Shown here: positions 33,182-39,561 of the stretch, in pieces
Numbering within the stretch: the stretch's first letter is position 1
Layout: every line of letters starts with the position of its first letter
Source: Bacillus timonensis
Lineage (GTDB): Bacteria; Bacillota; Bacilli; Bacillales; Bacillaceae_L
DNA length: 39,561 nt
Direction: 5' to 3'
NCBI GenBank assembly: GCA_020171895.1
Contig: JAIVAN010000018.1
Coordinates: 1-39,561, forward strand
Notes under the pieces: generated by a model
The model's database searches: none
Told to the model about the DNA's origin: nothing
The model's input: only the letters and a program-made list of their open reading frames with translations
Program-made: the position numbers and the translations under genes

Positions 33182-33666
33182 ACCAACCATTTGATTATAT
33201 TGAAATGAAAATCCCTGCAAAACCTGAATACGTTGGTGTTGTTCGTTTAACTTTATCGGGAATAGCAAATCGAATGGGTTATTCCTATGAAGAAATTGAG
33301 GATTTAAAGGTAGCAACAAGTGAAGCATGTACGAATGCCGTGCAACATGCTTACCAAGCAAATGAAGAAGGCGAGGTTACAGTTGGATATGCAATATATC
33401 CTAATCACTTAGAAATCATGGTTGCTGACAATGGGAAAAGTTTTAATTTTACTCAAATGAAAGAAGAAATAGGGCCCTATCATACATCTCAATCAGTTGA
33501 ACAATTACAAGAGGGAGGGTTGGGTCTATATCTAATTGATGCATTAATGGATGAAGTAAATGTACATCACGAATATGGAGTCACAGTTTTTATGAAAAAG
33601 TATTTGCAGAAACGGCGGGTGGAGAATGATGATCGAACAGAAATCTCAACCTCAGAGGTTAAGTAA
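33178..33666 (+). CDS. rsbW: Anti-sigma-B factor and kinase RsbW
   Basis: Binds sigma-B and blocks it; also phosphorylates RsbV. 162 residues of GHKL fold with N box TSEACTNAVQHAY, G1 MVADNGKSF and G2 EGGLGLYLIDALMDEV. The start ATG overlaps the rsbV stop. The 3' end overlaps sigB by 41 bases, an arrangement that couples synthesis of sigma factor and anti-sigma factor. Confidence 0.96.
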   Translation: MNQPFDYIEMKIPAKPEYVGVVRLTLSGIANRMGYSYEEIEDLKVATSEACTNAVQHAYQANEEGEVTVGYAIYPNHLEIMVADNGKSFNFTQMKEEIGPYHTSQSVEQLQEGGLGLYLIDALMDEVNVHHEYGVTVFMKKYLQKRRVENDDRTEISTSEVK

Positions 33667-34399
33667 GGAAGAAATAAATCAGCTCATTCATTCGTACCAG
33701 ACTTGTGGAGATAAAGAAGCGGAATTGACTCTTGTGAAAAACTTTGAAAATTTAGTTGTCTCTCTGGCCAGGAAATACTCTAAAGGAAGAGAGTTTCATG
33801 ATGATATTGTCCAAGTAGGAATGTTAGGTTTACTTGGTGCGATAAGAAGGTTTGATGCCTCATATGGGAAGAATTTTGAAAGCTTTGCAATTCCAACAAT
33901 TCTAGGTGAAATTAAAAGGTACTTAAGAGATAAAACCTGGAGTGTGCATGTTCCTAGGAGAATAAAAGAAATCGGCCCAAAAATTAAAAGTGCCGTAGAT
34001 GAATTAACAACGACGTTACAAAGGTCTCCAAAGGTTGAAGAAATTGCACAGAAAATAGAAGTTTCAGAAGAGGAAGTCCTAGAAGCAATGGAAATGGGAA
34101 AAAGCTATCAAGCACTTTCGGTCGACCGCTCGATTGAAGCTGATTCTGATGGAGCTACAATTACTCTACTAGATTTAGTAGGTGAAGCTGAAAAAGGTTA
34201 TGAATCTGTCAATCAAAGGTTGATCTTGCAAAATGCTCTACATGTTCTAACTGAGCGTGAAAAGCAAATTATTAGCTATACTTATTTGGAAAATCTCAGT
34301 CAAAAAGATACAGGGGAATTATTGGGTATTTCGCAGATGCATGTTTCTAGACTTCAAAGAAAAGCAATAAAAAAACTAAGAACTGCGATAAAAGTATAA
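33626..34399 (+). CDS. sigB: General stress sigma factor SigB
   Basis: Sigma-70 family group 3 factor for the general stress regulon. 257 residues. Region 2 (about 30-105) reads VSLARKYSKGREFHDDIVQVGMLGLLGAIRRFD and IPTILGEIKRYLRDKTWSVHVPRR. Region 3 is about 110-190 and region 4 (about 205-255) has LTEREKQIISYTYLENLSQKDTGELLGISQMHVSRLQRKA. Two adjacent ATGs (33626, 33629) follow GGGTGGAG; I give the first. Expressed from the upstream operon promoter and from the sigma-B promoter before rsbV. Confidence 0.96.
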   Translation: MMIEQKSQPQRLSKEEINQLIHSYQTCGDKEAELTLVKNFENLVVSLARKYSKGREFHDDIVQVGMLGLLGAIRRFDASYGKNFESFAIPTILGEIKRYLRDKTWSVHVPRRIKEIGPKIKSAVDELTTTLQRSPKVEEIAQKIEVSEEEVLEAMEMGKSYQALSVDRSIEADSDGATITLLDLVGEAEKGYESVNQRLILQNALHVLTEREKQIISYTYLENLSQKDTGELLGISQMHVSRLQRKAIKKLRTAIKV

Positions 34400-34423
34400 T
34401 TTATTTAGAAAGGCATACTAGTT

Positions 34424-35026
34424 ATGGATTATCTACAATCAGACTACTTAGATTTATGCAGCTATCAAACTTCAAAAAAAGCGGATCATGTATCTGGAGA
34501 TAGTTATTTCGTGAAAATGACATCAGAATACTCCCTCTTTGCAATAGCAGATGGGCTAGGTAGTGGAAGTGCAGCACATGAATCTTCTTCAACCGTGACT
34601 AATTTAATCCAGAGGAACCATTCTATGGATGTCCAAACATTGATGAACATGTCAAATAGGGCTTTATTAAATAAAAGGGGCTCATCAGTTGCTATTGTAA
34701 AGTACTATCCCCATTCTAAAGAATTTGTATATAGCTGTGTTGGAAATGTCCGCTTCTACTTACTTACCCCTGCAGGAAAACTCATTTATCCACTCCCGGT
34801 ATATGGATATTTGTCCGGGAAACATCAAACATATCACACTCAACGATTCGTTTACGAAGTAGGGTCCGTATTTTTGATGCATTCAGATGGAATGCAGCTC
34901 AAAAATGTACGATCCTTATTAAGCAGACCACACGATATAAAAATAATAGGGGAGCAGTTAGTTTCTACATACTCACCATCAACAAAGGATGACCTTACCT
35001 TCTTACTTGGTAAAATTACTAAGTAA
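34424..35026 (+). CDS. rsbX: Phosphoserine phosphatase RsbX
   Basis: PPM-type phosphatase that resets the stressosome by removing phosphate from RsbS and RsbR, a negative feedback on sigma-B. 200 residues (199 in B. subtilis). Visible motifs: SGDSYFVK, FAIADGLGSGSAAH, LMHSDGMQ and TKDDLTFLLGK. Modest RBS (GAAAGG). Last gene of the operon; only a T-poor hairpin around 35034-35069 follows, so termination here is uncertain. Confidence 0.94.
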   Translation: MDYLQSDYLDLCSYQTSKKADHVSGDSYFVKMTSEYSLFAIADGLGSGSAAHESSSTVTNLIQRNHSMDVQTLMNMSNRALLNKRGSSVAIVKYYPHSKEFVYSCVGNVRFYLLTPAGKLIYPLPVYGYLSGKHQTYHTQRFVYEVGSVFLMHSDGMQLKNVRSLLSRPHDIKIIGEQLVSTYSPSTKDDLTFLLGKITK

Positions 35027-35070
35027 TTTCTTTTAAAACTTTGTACATAATGCAAAGTATGGAAAAGTTT

Positions 35071-35079
35071 TGGTAGAAT
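35071..35079 (+). promoter_or_regulatory. Extended -10 promoter of tex
   Basis: TGGTAGAAT (35071-35079) is an extended -10 element; TGCAAA stands at the -35 distance. 36 bases before the chosen start. Confidence 0.45.
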
Positions 35080-35114
35080 GAATAAGCAAGAAGTAGATAG
35101 TGGGAGGTAAGGAC

Positions 35115-37289
35115 TTGGAAGCTACAATGCAAAAACTTGATGGTTTAAAAATCATTTCAAAAGAGTTATCAATAAAAGAATCTCAGATAAATAATGTCAT
35201 TACATTACTAAATGAAGGTAATACTGTTCCCTTTATTGCACGTTATAGAAAAGAACAAACAGGTGCTTTAGATGAGGTTCAAATAAGAGACATTCAAGAA
35301 AAATGGGAGTATATGCAAAATTTAGCTTCAAGAAAAGAAGAGGTACTCCGACTTATTGAAGAGCAAGGAAAGCTAACAGAAGAATTAAAGAAAGAAATAC
35401 TTAGAGCCTCCAAGCTTCAGCAAGTTGAAGATTTATATAGACCATATAAGCAAAAGCGGCGTACAAAAGCAACGGTTGCAAAAGAGAAGGGGTTAGAGCC
35501 TTTAGCAGAATGGATATACTCTTTTCCTAATAATGAAACTTCAATTAACCAAAAGGCACGCGAATTTTTGGATGAAGAAAAAGAAGTAACGACAATTGAA
35601 GAGGCCATTCAAGGGGCAAAGGATATTATTGCTGAATGGATTTCAGATGATGCTAACTACAGGCAGTGGATAAGAACAGAAACCTTTAAAAGAGGAAATA
35701 TAGAGGTTGCTTTAAAAGACGAAGAAAAAGATGAAAAAAAGGTTTATGAGATGTATTATGAATACTCTGAACCTGTGCAGAGAATTGTTCCTCATCGAGT
35801 ACTTGCGTTAAACCGTGGTGAAAAAGAGGAAATATTAAAAGTGAATGTAAATCCACCTACAGAAAGCATTCTTACTTATTTACATAAGAAAGTTGTTAAA
35901 ACACAATCTTCACCAGTGGTTAATCTTATCATAGAGACAATTGAAGACAGTTATAAGAGATTGATACAACCGTCTGTTGAGAGAGAAATCAGAAAAGAAT
36001 TAACAGAAAAAGCTGAAGATAGAGCTATTCATATTTTCTCTGAGAACCTTCGAAACCTATTACTACAACCACCGCTGAAAGGAAAGGTTGTCTTAGGTGT
36101 AGATCCTGCATATCGAACTGGATGTAAACTATCAGTAGTAGATGAAACAGGGAAAGTGTTGAAAATAGGGGTGATCTATCCACACCCTCCAGTGAATAAG
36201 CGTGAAGAAGCTTTACGAATAACAAAAGATATCATTACTGAGTTTAAGGTCGAAATGATTGCGATTGGTAATGGGACTGCTTCTCGTGAAACAGAACAAT
36301 TTATTGCAGAGTTGCTGAAGGATTTAGGTGGTGAAATCCTTTATCTAATCGTTAATGAAGCCGGTGCGAGTGTATATTCAGCGTCGGATCTCGCTAGAGA
36401 AGAGTTTCCGAACTTCCAAGTAGAAGAAAGAAGTGCGGTTTCTATTGCAAGACGATTACAAGATCCATTAGCAGAATTAGTAAAGATTGATCCTAAATCT
36501 GTAGGTGTAGGGCAATATCAGCATGATGTGTCGCAAAAGAAATTATCAGATCAATTGACATTTGTTGTTGAAACGGTGGTAAACCAAGTTGGGGTAAATG
36601 TGAACACTGCATCATCGTCATTACTTCAATATGTAGCTGGATTATCAAAGACTGTCGCTAACAACATTATTAAAAGAAGAGAAGAACAGGGCAAGTTTGA
36701 AAATAGAAGACAACTAAAGGATATTCCTAGGTTAGGTGCAAAGACATATGAGCAATGTATCGGATTTTTGCGTATTATCGATGGGGACCAACCATTGGAC
36801 CGAACTAGCATTCACCCCGAAAGCTATAAGGATGTGGAGAAATTATTAAAGACACTAAATGTTTCAACAGAGCAATTAGGTTCAGAAGAGTTAAAAGAAG
36901 CCATTAATAAAATTTCAATCTCGGAGCTTGCTTCACAGCTGAATGTTGGTGAACTTACTTTAAAGGATATATGTGATGCACTTGTGAGGCCGGAAAGAGA
37001 CCCACGTGATGATTTGCCAAAACCTTTATTGAAGAAAGATATTCTACAGTTAGAGGACCTAAAAAGAGGAATGGAGCTTGAGGGGACTGTAAGAAATGTT
37101 GTCGATTTTGGAGCTTTTGTCGATATCGGAGTTAAACAAGATGGACTCGTTCATATATCTAAATTAAGTAATAACTTTGTAAAACATCCATTCGATATCG
37201 TATCTGTTGGTGATGTTGTGAAAGTGTGGATAGATGATGTAGATGTGAAAAAGGGCCGAGTTGCTTTATCGATGGTTCCAATTCAATGA
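35115..37289 (+). CDS. tex: Tex-like RNA-binding protein (YdcI type)
   Basis: 724-residue Tex/YqgF-type nucleic-acid-binding protein thought to act in transcription or RNA metabolism. It has an N-terminal helical domain (VPFIARYRKEQTGALDEVQI), the YqgF/RNase H-like domain near 325-460 (VVLGVDPAYRTGCKLSVVDETGKV), helix-hairpin-helix motifs near 490-560 (GLSKTVANNIIKRREEQGKF, LGAKTYEQCIGFLRI) and a C-terminal S1 domain (about 645-715, LEGTVRNVVDFGAFVDIGVKQDGLVHIS). The start is TTG 35115 with GGAGG seven bases upstream; a GTG at 35100 lies before that RBS. Single gene with its own terminator. Corresponds to ydcI of B. subtilis. Confidence 0.95.
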   Translation: MEATMQKLDGLKIISKELSIKESQINNVITLLNEGNTVPFIARYRKEQTGALDEVQIRDIQEKWEYMQNLASRKEEVLRLIEEQGKLTEELKKEILRASKLQQVEDLYRPYKQKRRTKATVAKEKGLEPLAEWIYSFPNNETSINQKAREFLDEEKEVTTIEEAIQGAKDIIAEWISDDANYRQWIRTETFKRGNIEVALKDEEKDEKKVYEMYYEYSEPVQRIVPHRVLALNRGEKEEILKVNVNPPTESILTYLHKKVVKTQSSPVVNLIIETIEDSYKRLIQPSVEREIRKELTEKAEDRAIHIFSENLRNLLLQPPLKGKVVLGVDPAYRTGCKLSVVDETGKVLKIGVIYPHPPVNKREEALRITKDIITEFKVEMIAIGNGTASRETEQFIAELLKDLGGEILYLIVNEAGASVYSASDLAREEFPNFQVEERSAVSIARRLQDPLAELVKIDPKSVGVGQYQHDVSQKKLSDQLTFVVETVVNQVGVNVNTASSSLLQYVAGLSKTVANNIIKRREEQGKFENRRQLKDIPRLGAKTYEQCIGFLRIIDGDQPLDRTSIHPESYKDVEKLLKTLNVSTEQLGSEELKEAINKISISELASQLNVGELTLKDICDALVRPERDPRDDLPKPLLKKDILQLEDLKRGMELEGTVRNVVDFGAFVDIGVKQDGLVHISKLSNNFVKHPFDIVSVGDVVKVWIDDVDVKKGRVALSMVPIQ

Positions 37290-37296
37290 TTTTCAT

Positions 37297-37335
37297 AAAA
37301 AAGGACACTGCGTTTCTAAGCAGTGTTCTTTTTTC
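37297..37335 (+). terminator. Terminator after tex
   Basis: GGACACTGC (37303-37311) with GCAGTGTTC (37320-37328), one G-T pair, flanked by an A tract and a T tract. The A tract makes it usable for the convergent cmpA transcript as well. Confidence 0.9.
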
Positions 37336-37401
37336 TAAGTAATTAATGAGGGGTAGTATTTTTACATGTAACACGGAAAGTAACGTTATGATAAAGTAGA
37401 T

Positions 37402-37533
37402 TTATATTTTTTGTTTTGTATCTGCTTCCGAGGAGCGTTTATAAAAAAACCAGCATTGATTTAATAATTTAATCTGATAGCGGTTTTTTTCGAAATAAGC
37501 TCGTTTCATCTGATTCTTCAACCAAGACGGCAT
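37402..37533 (-). CDS. cmpA: Cortex morphogenetic protein CmpA
   Basis: 43 residues beginning MPSWLKNQMKRAYFEKNRYQ and continuing IKLLNQCWFFYKR. This matches, nearly residue for residue, the 37-residue B. subtilis CmpA (MPNWLKKQMQKAF...YQIKLLNQCWYFYRK). CmpA is a quality-control adaptor in the forespore-engulfing mother cell that promotes ClpXP removal of SpoIVA when the spore envelope is misassembled. The tail here is six residues longer. Strong RBS (AAAAAGGAGG, complement of 37543-37552) nine bases before the ATG at 37533. Position between tex and the sprT-like gene is as in B. subtilis. A sporulation promoter was not identified. Confidence 0.93.
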   Translation of the reverse strand: MPSWLKNQMKRAYFEKNRYQIKLLNQCWFFYKRSSEADTKQKI

Positions 37534-37644
37534 TTGATCATACCTCCTTTTTATTAAAAAGTAGAGTATGTTGTATATGTAGTGTATGCATGAGAAGTAT
37601 GTCCTGTTCGGAAATGTTAATAAAGTGATAAGCGGGTGGAAACT

Positions 37645-38100
37645 TTGAATGATCTAGATTTACAAGTGTTAGTGGAAGAAGTGTCTATACAATATTTTTC
37701 AAAGCCGTTTTTGCATAAGGCTACATTTAATCGTCGTCTACGCACTACAGGTGGGAGATACTTATTACGAACACATAACATTGAAATCAATGAGAAATAT
37801 TTTATTGAGTATGGATTAGAAGAGGTTATCGGCATTGTTAAGCATGAGCTCTGTCATTATCATTTGCATTTAGAGGGAAAGGGTTATCAGCATCGTGACC
37901 AGGATTTTAGAGATTTACTGCAAAAGGTAAATGCTCCTAGATTTTGCACACCATTAAAAACCATAGAGCGTAAAAAATCTTCAGAGACGCATCTTTATGA
38001 ATGTAAGAGTTGTTGTCAACGATATATAAGGAAACGAAAGATAGATGTAAATCGGTATGTTTGCGGTAAGTGTTCTGGAAAATTAAAGTATTTAACTTGA
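37645..38100 (+). CDS. SprT-like zinc metalloprotease family protein
   Basis: 151 residues, SprT/YdcK family. The zinc motif HELCH occupies 67-71 with a further His at 75 (HYHLH), preceded by [19 protein letters not shown] and followed by [15 protein letters not shown]-terminal zinc ribbon has two Cys pairs, C-x2-C in YECKSC and C-x2-C in YVCGKC. Function in Bacillus is not established; eukaryotic SPRTN relatives degrade DNA-protein crosslinks. The start is TTG 37645 (MNDLDLQ), five bases after GGGTGG; GTG 37636 overlaps that RBS. After it, 38101-38180 holds a small GCCGT/ACGG hairpin only. Confidence 0.88.
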   Translation: MNDLDLQVLVEEVSIQYFSKPFLHKATFNRRLRTTGGRYLLRTHNIEINEKYFIEYGLEEVIGIVKHELCHYHLHLEGKGYQHRDQDFRDLLQKVNAPRFCTPLKTIERKKSSETHLYECKSCCQRYIRKRKIDVNRYVCGKCSGKLKYLT

Positions 38101-38180
38101 GGAGTTGACTACCTAAAATGACTGTGTTAAATTATAAAAGCCGTCGAAAAAACGGTTCAAACAAGCCATGATTCAACCTC

Positions 38181-38209
38181 TTGACAATTTGAAAAATGGC
38201 TTCTATAAT
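38181..38209 (+). promoter_or_regulatory. Consensus promoter of second tRNA cluster
   Basis: TTGACA (38181-38186), 17-base spacer, TATAAT (38204-38209): an exact sigma-A consensus, about 30 bases before tRNA-Asn. Confidence 0.92.
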
Positions 38210-38238
38210 AGTAACAGTCGCAAGACATTACGTATTAT

Positions 38239-38313
38239 TCCACAGTAGCTCAGTGGTAGAGCTATCGGCTGTTAACCGATCGGTCGCAGGTTCGAATCCT
38301 GCCTGTGGAGCCA
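38239..38313 (+). tRNA. tRNA-Asn (GTT)
   Basis: Acceptor TCCACAG/CTGTGGA, anticodon loop CTGTTAA giving GTT, encoded CCA. Confidence 0.95.
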
Positions 38314-38317
38314 ATAT

Positions 38318-38408
38318 GGGGAAGTACTCAAGTGGCTGAAGAGGCGCCCCTGCTAAGGGTGTAGGTCGCGTAAGCGGCGCGAGGGTTCAAATCCCTCCTT
38401 CTCCGCCA
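38318..38408 (+). tRNA. tRNA-Ser (GCT)
   Basis: Class II tRNA with long variable arm, acceptor GGGGAAG/CTTCTCC (one G-T), anticodon loop CTGCTAA giving GCT, encoded CCA. Confidence 0.95.
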
Positions 38409-38418
38409 TATACATTAT

Positions 38419-38490
38419 GGCCCATTGGTCAAGCGGTTAAGACACCGCCCTTTCACGGCGGTAACACGGGTTCGAATCCCGTATGGGTCA
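38419..38490 (+). tRNA. tRNA-Glu (TTC), no encoded CCA
   Basis: Acceptor GGCCCAT/ATGGGTC, anticodon loop CTTTCAC giving TTC. After discriminator A38490 the sequence is TTT, so CCA must be added by nucleotidyltransferase. The copy at the window start does encode CCA. Confidence 0.95.
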
Positions 38491-38496
38491 TTTAAC

Positions 38497-38536
38497 GAAG
38501 TGGGAAGTAAGACATAATTGTCTTACCTCCCACTTC
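38497..38536 (+). other. Long hairpin inside the tRNA cluster
   Basis: GAAGTGGG and GTAAGACA (38497-38514) pair with TGTCTTAC and CCCACTTC (38519-38536) around four bases; only a small internal loop interrupts the 16 pairs. No T tract follows, so it is unlikely to be a standard terminator. It may be a processing site. It sits where the other cluster has only three bases between tRNA-Glu CCA and the tRNA-Val leader. Confidence 0.75.
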
Positions 38537-38552
38537 TGATTCTTATCATCTT

Positions 38553-38628
38553 GGAGGATTAGCTCAGCTGGGAGAGCACCTGCCTTACAAGCAGGGGGTC
38601 GGCGGTTCGATCCCGTCATCCTCCACCA
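38553..38628 (+). tRNA. tRNA-Val (TAC)
   Basis: Same sequence as 42-117, with encoded CCA. Confidence 0.95.
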
Positions 38629-38635
38629 TATATGT

Positions 38636-38711
38636 GGTCCCGTGGTGTAGCGGTTAACATGCCTGCCTGTCACGCAGGAGATCGCCGGTTCGATCCCGGT
38701 CGGGACCGCCA
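38636..38711 (+). tRNA. tRNA-Asp (GTC)
   Basis: Acceptor GGTCCCG/CGGGACC, anticodon loop CTGTCAC giving GTC, encoded CCA. Confidence 0.95.
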
Positions 38712-38720
38712 TTATATTAA

Positions 38721-38795
38721 TGGGCTATAGCCAAGCGGTAAGGCAACGGACTTTGACTCCGTCATGCGTTGGTTCGAATCCAGCTAGCCCAGCCA
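38721..38795 (+). tRNA. tRNA-Gln (TTG)
   Basis: Identical to 358-432, with the same spacer to the following tRNA-Lys. Encoded CCA. Confidence 0.95.
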
Positions 38796-38801
38796 TTAAG
38801 A

Positions 38802-38877
38802 GAGCCATTAGCTCAGTCGGTAGAGCATCTGACTTTTAATCAGAGGGTCGAAGGTTCGAGTCCTTCATGGCTCACCA
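38802..38877 (+). tRNA. tRNA-Lys (TTT)
   Basis: Identical to 439-514. Encoded CCA. Confidence 0.95.
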
Positions 38878-38906
38878 TCTTATTTTAAAAAAGTAACCTT
38901 ATATAT

Positions 38907-38987
38907 GCGGGTGTGGCGGAATTGGCAGACGCGCTAGACTTAGGATCTAGTGTCATTGACGTGGGGGTTCGAGTCCCTTCACCCGCA
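38907..38987 (+). tRNA. tRNA-Leu (TAG), no encoded CCA
   Basis: Class II tRNA, acceptor GCGGGTG/CACCCGC, stem CTAGA/TCTAG with loop CTTAGGA giving anticodon TAG. Discriminator A38987 is followed by CTT, not CCA. Confidence 0.94.
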
Positions 38988-39003
38988 CTTACACTTTTGT
39001 TTC

Positions 39004-39089
<86 letters not shown>

Positions 39090-39113
39090 AAGAAAAACTT
39101 TTTTAAAAAAGAC

Positions 39114-39142
39114 TTGCGTTACAAACTTGAAAGTGTTATTAT
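39114..39142 (+). promoter_or_regulatory. rrn-type promoter inside the tRNA cluster
   Basis: TTGCGT (39114-39119), 17-base spacer, TATTAT (39137-39142), with an A/T-rich UP-element-like stretch just upstream (39091-39110). It would drive tRNA-Arg, Pro, Gly and the rRNA operon. Confidence 0.8.
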
Positions 39143-39178
39143 ATAAAAGTCGCTGATTTAAAAAAGCGAATGACATAT

Positions 39179-39255
<77 letters not shown>

Positions 39256-39264
39256 ATTAAATAA

Positions 39265-39341
39265 CGGGGAGTAGCTCAGCTTGGTAGAGCACTTGGTTTG
39301 GGACCAAGGGGTCGCAGGTTCGAATCCTGTCTTCCCGACCA
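39265..39341 (+). tRNA. tRNA-Pro (TGG)
   Basis: Acceptor CGGGGAG/CTTCCCG, anticodon loop TTTGGGA giving TGG, encoded CCA. Confidence 0.95.
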
Positions 39342-39367
39342 GCGAAGCTTTTACTTCTATTATATAT

Positions 39368-39441
39368 GCGGGTGTAGTTTAATGGTAAAACCTCAGCCTT
39401 CCAAGCTGATGTCGTGAGTTCGATTCTCATCACCCGCTCCA
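39368..39441 (+). tRNA. tRNA-Gly (TCC)
   Basis: Acceptor GCGGGTG/CACCCGC, anticodon loop CTTCCAA giving TCC, discriminator T39438, encoded CCA. Confidence 0.95.
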
Positions 39442-39447
39442 TAAAAG

Positions 39448-39466
39448 TTCTTTGAAAACTGAACAC
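39448..39466 (+). promoter_or_regulatory. boxA-like antitermination site in 16S leader
   Basis: TTCTTTGAAAACTGAACA, the element commonly seen before 16S and 23S genes of Bacillaceae, thought to recruit Nus factors. 55 bases upstream of the 16S start. Confidence 0.75.
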
Positions 39467-39519
39467 AACACAAACGTCAAAGTAAGTCTTTTTTAAAATT
39501 ATGAGCAAGTCAAACAATC

Positions 39520-39561
39520 TTATTGGAGAGTTTGATCCTGGCTCAGGACGAACGCTGGCGG
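39520..39561 (+). rRNA. 16S rRNA, first about 42 bases
   Basis: The universal 5' end GGAGAGTTTGATCCTGGCTC followed by AGGACGAACGCTGGCGG, cut off by the window edge. Start placed by comparison with the mature B. subtilis 5' end, uncertain by a few bases. Confidence 0.95.

Overview
The window is a chromosomal segment of a low-GC, endospore-forming member of the Bacillaceae, close to Bacillus in gene content and order. Pointers are the sigW-rsiW-cdaA-cdaR-glmM-glmS block with a glmS ribozyme, the block ddl-murF-(esterase)-cshA-mscL-uvsE-ydbS-ydbT-ydcA-acpS-ydcC-alr-ndoAI-ndoA-rsbRSTUVW-sigB-rsbX-tex-cmpA-sprT, sporulation-linked cmpA and a Spo0E-like gene, and rrn-linked tRNA clusters. I cannot name a species. 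Assignments rest on reading motifs and on recalled similarity to B. subtilis proteins; no search was run.

Layout. 1-732: end of a tRNA cluster (Glu, Val, Thr, Tyr, Gln, Lys, Gly, Ala) closed by a terminator. 733-3500: arginase rocF, a short Spo0E-like gene on the minus strand, then sigW-rsiW behind a good sigma-W autoregulatory promoter. 3500-9370: c-di-AMP synthesis (cdaA, cdaR) and amino-sugar supply for peptidoglycan (glmM, ribozyme-controlled glmS). 9370-15190: accessory stretch with an unknown membrane protein, a 42-codon ORF, a possible small RNA or attenuator, a rhodanese, a dimeric repeat, a membrane heme-molybdopterin fusion protein with an internal Tat motif, a MerR regulator and a CorC/MpfA-type transporter. 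15190-18750: ddl, murF and an esterase. 18750-25970: a repeat copy, cshA with a long leader, mscL with a C-terminal zinc ribbon, uvsE, ydbST, a rhomboid protease and acpS. 25970-30010: ydcC lipoprotein, alr, the ndoAI/ndoA (MazEF) pair and another dimeric repeat. 30010-35030: complete sigma-B regulatory operon with an internal sigma-B promoter. 35030-38100: tex, cmpA (minus strand), sprT-like gene. 38180-39561: second tRNA cluster behind a consensus promoter, then an rrn promoter, three tRNAs, a boxA-like leader and the first bases of 16S rRNA.

The genes form three themes: cell-wall precursor supply and its signals (cdaA/R, glmM, glmS, ddl, murF, alr), envelope and general stress control (sigma-W, sigma-B, mscL, ydbST, rhomboid), and translation genes at both ends.

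The most unusual content is a family of GC-rich intergenic elements (five intact cores and one truncated copy). Each core of about 130 bp can form one long nested hairpin, and its arms differ between copies in a compensatory way. Twice the element occurs as a dimer with the same two unit types in the same order and a shared linker.
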